A stretch of 64,000 nt of DNA, taken from positions 615,708,755 to 615,772,754 of the forward strand of contig NC_081409.1 of assembly GCF_030272615.1 (NCBI RefSeq), given 5' to 3'. Positions 54,896-64,000 of the stretch are shown here, one piece after another. A program made the translations under genes and the position numbers. The notes under the pieces are model-generated. The model was not told the origin of the DNA, did no database searches, and saw only the letters and a program-made list of their open reading frames with translations. The first letter of the stretch is position 1. Every line of letters begins with the position of its first letter. This DNA comes from Cryptomeria japonica. Its lineage: Eukaryota; Streptophyta; Pinopsida; Cupressales; Cupressaceae.

Positions 54896-55980
54896 ATGTC
54901 TACTAACTATTTCAGGAAGGATAGTCCAAAGCTTGATGGAACCAACTATGGTATATGGAAGATCAAAATGGAGACTCATCTGAATTGCATTGGAAAGAAC
55001 ATATGGGATATTATAAAGAATGGCTATATTGTTCCTACTCAAGGTCAACCTAATCCAACAACCTTGGCTAAAGATGAGGAGAATGATTGCAAAGCAAGAG
55101 AAGCATTTTTGAGTGCATTGTTAGATTAGCAAATCATGGGATTATCACATAGATCTACTGCTAAAGTATTTGGGATAAATTGGAGACATTGAATGAAGGT
55201 GATACCACAGTCAAAATTGCAAAACTGGAATGCTTTCGGGTCAGGTATGAAAATCTGAAAATGGAAGAAGATGAAAGGATTTCTACTTTTATAGAAAGAG
55301 TAAATGAAATTGTTTTGGGTATACAATATTGTGGAGGATCCTTAAGTGAAGATGAAATTGTTTCTAAAGTTAAGAGCTTTTCCACCGGCATAAAAAATGA
55401 AAGTAACTGCTATTAATGAATTGAGAACAATTCCTAATGCATTAGTATCTAGAGACACTTTGGTTGGAAAACTTTCATCTTTTGAACTTGAGGAATTTGG
55501 TCCTATTGCTTCAATTAAGATAGATCTGGCTTTCAAAGCTTCATCATCTGCAACAACATCATCATCATCTAAAAAATATGATTGGAAAGCATTGTATGCT
55601 AGAGAACTTCAAGAAATCAGAAGAGAGAATGAAGAACTTGAAGAGCTTGAAGCACTATTTGCAAGGAAAATGCCTAAAGGTCTAGTTGGAAGTAAGTATG
55701 AAGGTAAAGCACCATTTAAATATTTTAACTACAATAAAATTGGTCATATGCCTTCTAGGTATCCTGATAGACATGCAAGATTGATAGAAGAAGCTAAAAT
55801 AACATATAAGCCTAACCCTGAATATCAAAGGTACAAATTTAAGAAGAATAGAGACAAATCATGTTATTATGCTGATGAAGGAGTTATTGATGATTCTGAT
55901 GAGGAACCGACAAACAATGGATGGGATTTTGTTGCAATAACAGAAGATCAACTGACACCTACTGTTCAACCGGTAGAGCA
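54896..55980 (+). pseudogene. Copia G gag (broken)
   Basis: Starts MSTNYFRKDSPKLDGTNYGI, colinear with the element E gag. A TAG at about 55127 and frame changes near 55165 and 55380 split it. The zinc knuckle region reads YFNYNKIGHMPSRY, so both outer cysteines and one inner cysteine are lost and it cannot bind zinc normally. Confidence 0.8.
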
Positions 55981-57245
55981 GGCCCTGACAGCTAAAATTG
56001 AAGAAAAGGATGAATGGATCATTGATTTCGGATGTTCACATCATGTGACTTGTGATAAGAGTAAATTCTTAACCTTTCAAGAATACAATGGAGGTCTAGT
56101 AAGATTTGGAGACGACAAAGCTTGTTTGATCAGAGGAAAAGGCACTATATCTTTTGATGGTAAGCACAATACTGATAATGTTTACTATGTTGAAGGTTTG
56201 AAGCATAATCTTTTGAGTGTTGGTCAATTAGTTGAAAAAGGATTTCAATTACAATTCAAGAATGGTAAATACAAAATCATGAATAGAACTGGTTTGGAAA
56301 TAGCAACTGGTAATCATATTAGAGGTAATATCTTTCATTTGAATAACAATGAGAAGACATGCTCGATTGCACATATTGATGAAAGTTGGCTATGGCATAA
56401 GAGACTGTGTCATGTAATTTTTGATTGCATTATGAAAATCAGTACAACTAAGGCAGTAAGAGATTTACCTATGATTGTTAAACCTCACAATCCGGTATGT
56501 AAGGAATGTCAATTTGGAAAGCAAGTTAGAACAACTTTTAAGAGTATTCCAGAAAAATCCAATAATGTTCTTGACTTAATTCATATTGATTTATGTGGTC
56601 CAGCAAGAACTAGAAGTTTACAAGGTGATAGATATTTTATGCTAATCATTGATGATTATTCTAGAATGTGTTGGGTTACTTTTCTTAGGGAGAAATCAAA
56701 AGCTTTTGAGAAATTAAAACTATTTAAAGTCATGGTAGAGAATGAAACCGGTAAGAAAATCAAATGCTTGAGATTAGATCAAGGAGGTGAATTCACATCT
56801 AAGGAATTTAATACATTCTATGAAGTGAATGGAATTAGAAGACAATTATTAGCACCTCAAACACCCCAGCAAAATGGAGTTGTGGAAAGGAAGAACATAA
56901 CTATTTTGGATGTAGCTAGAAGCATGATATCAGAAGCAAACCTACCTCATGTGTATTGGAGAGAAGCAACCAATACAACTGTTTATACATTCAACGGAGT
57001 TCACATCAAAGGTGAAACCGGTAAGACCCCTCATGAACTATGGTTTGGTAATAGTCGTACTCTTAAATATTTCAGAATATTTGGAAGCAAATGTTATATA
57101 GGAGAGATGAGTATATTGGAAAATTTGATCCTAGAAGTGATGAAGGAATATTTATTGGTTATTCATCTAAGAGCAAGGCATATAGATGTTTTAATAAGAG
57201 ATTGCATAAAATCATTGAAAGTGCAAATGTGAAGATTGATGAATA
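55981..57245 (+). pseudogene. Copia G protease and integrase
   Basis: The protease active site reads WIIDFGCSHHVTCDKSKF (consensus DSGCS). Integrase zinc finger: WLWHKRLCHVIFDCI and CKECQFGK. Catalytic D (LIHIDLCGPARTRS), D (CLRLDQGGEFTSKEF) and E (PQQNGVVERKNITILD) are present. The open frame 55397-57232 covers gag end, protease and integrase. A frame change near 57096 turns the C-terminal CYIRRDEYIGK-type sequence into CYIGEMSILENL. Confidence 0.85.
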
Positions 57246-59024
57246 GTTTAGAAGGTCTATAGACTCTAAATCGACAGTTGAGATTATCACAAATGAACCT
57301 ACTATAAGCACACCGATATAGAATGTTGATCCAGTCACACCGACATTATCTGAGAATTCCACAGTGACTGAAGAACATCAACAAGAGAACACACCTAGGT
57401 ATGTAAGATTGAATCACTCTGAAAGTCAGATAATTGAGAATACGTAGCAAGGAGTTATGACTAGAGGAAGACTGGAAAATGAAGAGGTATGTCTAATTTG
57501 TCAATTTGAACTAGCAACTATTAATGAGGTATGTGATGATAAACATTAGATTAAGGCTATGGAAGATGAATCAGAACAAATTGAAAAGAATAACACATGG
57601 ACATTGGTTCCCCAACCTGAAAACAAAAATGTAATTGGAACTAAATGGGTATTCAGAAATAAACTTAATGAAGATGGTAAGGTAATCAGAAACAAGGAAT
57701 TATAGAAAGAAGGAATTGATTATAATGAAACCTTTGCACCAGTAGCTAGAATTGAGGCAGTCAGATTATTCTTGGCTTTTGCAACACACAAGAACTATAA
57801 AGTATATCAAATGGATGTTAAATGTGCATTTCTAAATGATGATCTAGAAGAAGAAGAAGTTTACATTGAACAACCTGATGGATTTTCTTTGACAGATGAC
57901 AAAGATATGGTTTGCAGGTTAAAGAAAGCTTTATATGGATTGAAGCAAGCTCCTAGAGCCTGGTATGCTAGATTGGACAAATATCTTTTGAAGCTTGGTT
58001 AAACTAAAGGTAATGCTGACAACAATCTATACTACAAAGTGACTAATGATGATATCTTGGTTATTGAAGTTTTTGTTGATGATATAATTTTTGGAGGAGA
58101 AGATGGATTGTGTAAAGACTTTTCTAATAAGATGCAGGAAGAATTTGAAATGTCTATGATTGGAGAGATAAAATTCTTTTTAGGATTGCAGATTTCACAG
58201 ACTGATAAAGGTATATTCATAAATCAATCAAAGTACTTGAAGGAATTACTTAAGAAATTTAGCATGGAAAACTCTAAACCGGTAAGTACACCTATGACTA
58301 TAATTGATAAACTATCTTTGAAGGATCAATCAACACCTGTTAATCTGACAAGATACAAGTCTATGATAGGAGGTTTACTGTATTTGACACAAATAAGACC
58401 TGATATTATTAATGCAGTATGTATTATTTCAAGATTTTAGAGTAATCCTAAGGAAAACCATGAATCAACATTTAAAAGGATTTTCCGGTATATACAAGGC
58501 ACAATAAATCTTGGCTTATGGTATCCTAAAGATGAAAATTTTGATTTATGTGCATACACAAATGCAAATTGGGTAGGAGATGTAGATGACAGAAAAAGCA
58601 CCACCGACAGAGCATTTTTTCTTGGCAGCATACTAATTTCATGGTTGAGCAAGAAACAAAGTTGTACATCACTATCAACAACAGAATCAGAATATGTTGC
58701 AGTAGCAACTAACTGTACACAGGTATACTGGATTAAGCAAATGTTGAAAGACATAAAGGTAAAATGCAAGGAACCAATAATCATTTACTGTGATAATATG
58801 GCAGCAATTGATATATAAAAGAATTTGGTATTTCACTCTAAAACTAAATATATTTCTATCAAATTCAATTTTCTAAAAGGGAATGTTGAAGCAAAAGAAG
58901 TGAAATTGGTTTATGTGAATACTAAAGAGTAGATTGCATATATCTTTACTAAACCTTTTCCTAGGGAAATTTTTGAATATCTAAGGGAGCACCTTAGAGT
59001 TATACCCTCACCAGTAGAAACTTA
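57246..59024 (+). pseudogene. Copia G reverse transcriptase and RNase H
   Basis: [19 protein letters not shown] (about 57640), [32 protein letters not shown] (57772-58002), then FVDDIIFGGEDGL and FLGLQISQTDKGIFINQSKY (58039-58440). RNase H follows: NANWVGDVDDRKSTTDRA (aspartate of the first box changed to asparagine), LSTTESEYVAVATNCTQVYW and IYCDNMAAIDI. Stops occur near 57430, 57548, 57703, 58000, 58438, 58816 and 58929. Confidence 0.85.
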
Positions 59025-59317
59025 GACAGTTGGAGCATGACATCAGATCGACAGAATTAACAAAAAAATCTTTTTCCAGCTTTGATGAAGGAGAGTTACT
59101 TCTTAGGGGGAGTAGATTGAAAAATGTGGTTATAACAATTGGTATTTGTAACAAGTTATATGAACTGATTGTATTTGGTTTTGTATTGCTTTGGCATTTG
59201 ATGTCAAAGGGGGAGAGATATCTATGGAAAAACACATTATCTTTTGGGCAGAGATTATTCATTGGGGGAGATATTGTTACTCTCTGTATCTGTATTTTGA
59301 TGATCTCTTTGGGAGAT
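59025..59317 (+). other. 3' non-coding end of copia G
   Basis: Purine tract AAAGGGGGAGAGAT at 59206-59219, preceded by 'catttgatgtc', resembles the upstream tract of A and B. The tract next to the LTR is a weak 'tttgggagat' (59308-59317). Confidence 0.6.
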
Positions 59318-60141
59318 TGTTGGTTTTTGATTTTTAGCATTTTAGCTATTACCGGCAAATAGGTCTAGGTTATGGACCGGCAAGCATTATCTATTCCAGA
59401 TTAGCACGACACGTTATGGATATGATTTGTTATTGTTGTAAATGCATTGAGCCGACATCATGCATCACATATTGATTCATTTGTAATTGATTTAATTGTA
59501 ATATCTTAGTAAGCCAACCTATACATTTGGTCTTAGGTCTTGGTATATATGTAAGATCTCATTTGTGAGATTAAGGAGTAGAGGAGTGTGAAAAAGGATT
59601 GTAATAAGGCATATGCGAATATAAGAAGAGCTATACACACAGACATCATTTGAAGATTCAAGGAGGCTTTTGGAGAAGGCAAATCAGAGCTTAACTGGTA
59701 CTGAATCCAACATATAAAGATGCTATTTTGAGCAGTACATTATCATTGGATTTAACCATCCAATTGTAGTCAGTGTGACTCCCATTTTGTGTTTGAGCAG
59801 TGAGCTCTAGGCAGTTGGCCTTTCTGCATGTGCAGACCCCATTTGTACACACATACTATCTGTAGTAGTATCATATGATTATGGGTAAGGTTTCCCACTG
59901 TGGTTTTTCCCCTTACAGGGTTTCCACATACAAATAACTGTGTTATGTGTTGTGTATGTTATTTTTCTTTCTGTTTCATGCATTAAACTTTATCGGTATT
60001 GCAATTAACTGTTAAACTGTCTACCGACATTAAAGTTTGGTTTACCGGTATTATGCACTAAGTTTGGTTAAGTTATATTTGGTTGAAATTAATAGACAAC
60101 TGATTCACCCCCCCCCTCTCAGTTGCCTTCGGGACCTAACA
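59318..60141 (+). repeat. 3' LTR of copia G, with internal deletion
   Basis: 824 bp against 1024 bp for the 5' LTR. The two match from 'accggcaaataggtctagg' onward, but about 200 bases near the start are missing and replaced by a short 'tttttgatttttagcatttt' stretch. Confidence 0.85.
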
Positions 60142-60146
60142 GAGGG

Positions 60147-60340
60147 GAGAGAGTGATGTAGATTGGTAGAGAGGGGATAGAGGTGAGATAAAAGTAGAGA
60201 GGGAAGGAAGGAGGGTTGGTGTGTTTGTGAGAGAGAGGGCATGAGGGAGAAAGAAAGAGAGGGTGGAAGAGAGACATATGTAGAGAAAGATAAGTTGGTA
60301 AGGAAAGAGAGAAGGTACATGTAGAGAAAGATAAAGAGGT
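60147..60340. repeat. GA-rich minisatellite, right part
   Basis: Continues the repeat of 53402-53814. 'agagagggaaggaaggaggg' occurs in both. Confidence 0.8.
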
Positions 60341-60369
60341 CCCTTTTCCCTTTGTTCTTTTTGGTTTTT

Positions 60370-61170
60370 GACCTTGGAACTCTGGAATCCCGGAGTCCCG
60401 AGGTCCCTTTTTTTTTTCTGCCTCAGAACTTCGGAGTCTTGAGGTTTTGAGTTTTCTGTCTCAGAACTACAGAGTCCTGGAGTCCCGAGGTTTTGAGTTT
60501 TCTGCCTCGGAACTCTGCAGTCCCAGAGTCCCGAGGTGGAGCCTCCTTCTGCTTTTTCCCTTTCTTGTGTCGAGCTCGGAACCCCGGAGTCCCGAGTTTG
60601 TGTTTAAGGCTTTCGTACGGATGAGCTTGGGAGGAGATATAAATAGGGATGATGAACTTTTTAATTTCCTTTGTGCATTCATAAGTTCTCCTCCCTAGCT
60701 CCAAGCCATGAACCTCTGGACTTTCGAGCTCTCCTTGGCATTTTCGGGCATTTTGATTCACCAAGCTGGTGATTTTTCTTGCCCGTTTTGGTGGTTTGAT
60801 TGATTTGTTTTTTTTTTTCCTCGTCATTTTTTTTCGGTTCTTAGTTTTTGTTTTGTTTTTTGTGTGCCCTAGTTTTTCCTACCCTGGAACCTTGGAGTTC
60901 CAGGTAGTGGGATTTTCCTACCCTGGAACCCCGAAGTTCCGGGTAGTTGGTTTTCATCCGCTTGGAACCCCGAAGTTCCGAGTAGCTGGCTTGACCTAAG
61001 CCCGGAACCTCGGAACCCCAAAATTTTGGGTGGCTCCTGTTTAACTTGAACTCAGAACCCTGAACCCCTGGAGTTCCAGGATTCCTTTTGCATACAACTT
61101 AACCCTGGAACCCTGGAGTTCTAGGCCTTCTTCACTTGTGCCTAGCCCGGGACCCCGAAGTCCTAAAGTA
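60370..61170. repeat. Array of GGAAC...GTTCC-type short palindromes
   Basis: About a dozen degenerate copies of a 20-30 base motif, such as 'ctggaaccttggagttccag' (about 60893) with a perfect 7-base stem, 'tggaaccccgaagttccg', and 'cggaaccccggagtcccgag' upstream. A TATA-like 'gagatataaataggg' lies at about 60634-60648, so part of the array would be in a transcript leader. Probably the LTR or leader of an LTR element, but no border was found. Confidence 0.7.
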
Positions 61171-61237
61171 AATCAACCTTTATGCTTATTATCAAAGACT
61201 AAGGATTTATGTTCTGCTTGTAGGTTCGAGTGGTTAT

Positions 61238-64000
61238 ATGGACTCATCCTCTAGCAAAAGAGGCAAAGAAATTGATAGACTCCCAGCCACCATGAAATAT
61301 CATTATCAAGGATAGGTCTATGTTTCAAAGCTAGAGGATCAAGTCAGATGGGTCACAGATACCGAAATCGGCCATATAGAAATTGAGGATATCAAGGCTC
61401 AATTGGACAAACCTAGTCTGGAGCCCCTCCACAGGAGAATCAAGAGATCAGGCCTAGTTGAAGCTACTGCCTTTCCACAGTCATTGCAGGCACTGGAGTT
61501 CATAATGACCATTGCCCCATTTTATAACACAGTGACTAGAAAGTGCACAAATGCACAAGGAAAAACAGTCATAGACTTGTCTCCAGATATGCTCGGGTTC
61601 ATTTTTGGTAGCCCAACTAGGGAGGAGATATTTATGTTAACTGAAGAAGAGGCCTTAAAGGCATGGAATAACAAAATATTAGCCAGTAAGAGGCACATTA
61701 ATACAAACTGGTTGGAAGAAGAAAGAAAGACAGGTCTCAAGGTAATGTAGATCTTGAGGGTGGATTTCAAAGAGCCTCAAAGAGACTTAATCATTATGCT
61801 TAGGAGGGCCTTTGGCAAGCCGAATTGCAAGCATTTTCATCCCTGGATGTTCCAATTCATGAGAACTATTTTAATAGGGAAACAATACTTTGATTGGCCA
61901 TAGATCCTCTTTGACAATATCTACAAGCAGATGAAAGAAGTTCAACATACCCAAAACTTCTTTTTCACATCATATGTCATCTGGGTAGCTGCTAGAACTA
62001 GAAAGTTTCCAGGGCTATAGGTAGAAGGTCAATTGGGAGAGGAGGAAGGACAAAAGAAGGTATGGGAGTATTATTCCCAGCTCACTCTAGCCAATGCAAA
62101 GGCTCATTTCAAGAGAGTTAATGATACCTTCCTTTTCCGAATAATAATCAAATTGGCATGAGATGCAGGATATTGGATTAGCCTAGAGGCCATGGCTATC
62201 ATCCGAGAGTGGGCATGTTGGTTTATCCAAAACCCATTCTCTACTTACATTAGGGTTAGCGGATTCACAGGGAACCCAATGTTGCTGCCTCGATACTGCA
62301 ATGATAGGATAATTTTGCTAGAATATGTAAGGCAACTTATGGGCCTCCAGTCACTTTTGTCATCAAAACATAAAGCAGGTATTGATTTCTTAGTATCTAT
62401 TGGGTACTTTTCATGTTCTAAGATACAAGTGGCCAAATTAGCAGAACAAGAGCTTCAAGATTTGAACTTGAGTATGACCATGCTAGGGAGTTTTATGATC
62501 CCTATGGGAAACTTAAACAAGCTATGCCTAAGGCATATGAGGGGCACAAGCCTAGCTTGGAGGACTTTTGGGCCAACCTGCAAGACAGTTTTGAGGTTAG
62601 GGAGAAGAGACATAACGGGTTATCTGTGCCATAGGTAAGAGATTTCAGAATTGAGACTAACCTCCCTAAAGACCTTAGGGATGATGGGGACTTACTTGAT
62701 CCAGTTTATAGGGAATCAGGGATAGATAAAAGGCCCCTCTCCCTAATTAAATGGTCTGCAAGTGAAGACACAAATATGGAAAAGGTCTCCCAAGTAGTCA
62801 TCAATAGGACCAAGCAATGGTTAGGCCAGAGGGTAAGGCCCAGCATCTCAAAGGTGAAACAGAAGGAATCCGCTTCAGGGATACCTCAATCAAGGGGCCA
62901 TAAGGAGTACATCCGGAAGACAAGGTCAGCCTCAAGGCAAAATACCTCCATCGATCCAGATGAGGAGGACAAAACTCGAGAAAGTATTGAGGAATTAATC
63001 AAGAAACTCCAAGAAAAGATGAGGGATTCTGAATTGTTAAAGAAGGCAGCGGACCTGGGAATGACCGATGGACTGGGAGGAGTACCACTTGCCAAAGTTC
63101 TCCCATCGAGGATGGCTATAGGGCAGACTACAGAAGAGGGTACCCAAGAGCAAGAGGAAGATATAAAAATTACTGAGGATATACCTACTCAGCCACCTTC
63201 AATAGAGGCCACACATGCTCCAAGCACCAACGCCCCTGCACCACCACCAGCTAGTATTCCTACAGGACAACCTAGAGTGCAAGGCTTCAGGTCTACCACT
63301 AAAGGAGTAAAAGTTAGAAACATCGAGTCAGATTCAGATAAGGAGGAAGAAGATCTTGAGCAACAACAACCGTTGGAAGGTGAGAAAGAAGGGGATGAGG
63401 CAGAGGACCTATTGAATGAAAGATTAGTTCTAACCCCTCAAGATAAAGAGGACCTCCTCAAGGATATAGCAACCAGGTAGGGTGAAATAGAGGCAGGTGA
63501 GGAAGAGATGACATTTAATGAAGAGGTTAGTGGCAAATTGGGTGAATTACATAAGCAACGGGCTCTCCAAATCAATCTAGCCCACCAAGTTGCCTCACCT
63601 CAAGATTCGGGGCAAACAAAGGCAGAGGGAAGAGATGAAGCAGAGGAGTAGGCAAACACCCATGTTATAACTGCAGACATAGTATTGCATTAAGGTGACA
63701 AGGACAAAAATATACCACAATGGCTTGAGTTCACTTTTGAGAAGAAAAAGATAAAAGTGGAGCTTCCCAAGGTAACTTTACAACAAGTAATCACTGAGGA
63801 GCCACCGAAGGTTAATAAGCTAAAAACCGTTCATCATTTATCAAAAATGGACTTCGGTGAAGTGATTGCAGATGTGGCAATTCCACTCCAAGTTGAGGGA
63901 CAAGCTTCTCCCAAGTATCAAATATCCCAAGTAAATTTGGGTAAACAAACCAAGTGGGGAGAGCTAGATACTTTGGAGCTAGCCACAAGTGTTGTTAGGG
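61238..64000 (+). pseudogene. Long broken ORF, retrotransposon-associated, function unknown
   Basis: Starts MDSSSSKRGKEIDRLPATMK at 61238, fifteen bases after a good splice-acceptor-like 'ttctgcttgtag'. The same frame continues through in-frame stops at 61313, 61748 and others to about 62470, then shifts frame and continues to the window end. The N-terminal part has SLQALEFIMTIAPFYNTVTR, IDLSPDMLGFIFGSP and QNFFFTSYVIWVAARTRKFP. In spacing and pattern these recall domain 1 of the ORF2 proteins (ITKEAVRAMTGLPS; TFRFGNLLVCLLLYITKEVP). A polar, basic then acidic tail with proline-rich patches follows (62776-63477). No catalytic motif is recognised. It is at least 920 codons long and truncated by the window. 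Confidence 0.5.

Larger units (their letters stand above)
53815..60141 (+). mobile_element. Copia element G, plus strand, same family as E
   Basis: 6327 bp with LTRs 53815-54838 and 59318-60141, and duplication GAGGG at 53810-53814 and 60142-60146. Primer-binding site at 54841-54853. Gag, protease, integrase, RT and RNase H occur in copia order with multiple stops and frame changes. Inserted in the GA-rich repeat. Confidence 0.9.

Overview
The window is a block of nuclear plant DNA made almost entirely of retrotransposons. No ordinary host gene, tRNA, rRNA or CRISPR array is visible. The AT-rich base composition, very deep nesting of old Ty1/copia and Ty3/gypsy elements, a plant-type LINE and plant mobile domain (PMD) sequence indicate a large seed-plant genome. 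A conifer is my guess, but the sequence does not prove it.

Layout. 1-6560: a partial LTR, two LTRs of one family in opposite orientation (about 527-832 and 6236-6560), a degenerate LINE on the minus strand (833-3900) and a gypsy-like solo LTR (4252-5485, TSD GTTCC). 6563-16865: a degenerate retropepsin-bearing host element is split by element A' (minus strand, 7481-16208, TSD TGACA). A' is itself split by element A (plus strand, 9443-16192, TSD GAGCC). 16866-17849: a CT-rich then a GA-rich simple-sequence block. 17850-53401: a copia element (C) is the container for three others. These are gypsy element D (minus strand, 18822-35121), copia element E (minus strand, 35440-42094, TSD GTATG) and element B (plus strand, about 45059-52839, flanked by AATTG). 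D also carries a 1286-bp solo LTR inside its reverse transcriptase (25751-27036, TSD GTGAG). 53815-60141: copia element G (plus strand, TSD GAGGG), same family as E, sits in the GA-rich repeat. 60360-64000: a leader rich in short palindromes followed by a broken long ORF that runs off the window.

Two things stand out. First, A, B and the remnant A' are LTR retrotransposons without any protease, integrase or reverse transcriptase. They encode a coiled-coil, multi-zinc-knuckle Gag-like protein and a second protein (here called ORF2, about 1100 codons). ORF2 has two domains conserved between A and B, a basic stretch between them, a low-complexity tail and a C-terminal coiled coil. I do not recognise its function. 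These elements share primer-binding site, polypurine tract and LTR-end sequences with the autonomous-type copia elements C, E and G, so trans-mobilisation by a copia machinery is a reasonable inference. Second, gypsy element D carries an antisense, apparently spliced PMD-type gene. Its TATA box and start codon lie inside the element's own LTR, and its intron holds a minisatellite.

Apart from the gag ORF of B, every coding region is interrupted by stops or frameshifts, so the window is mainly a fossil record. Element borders rest on direct repeats and TG...CA ends read from the sequence. Family names rest on recognised protein motifs, not on searches.
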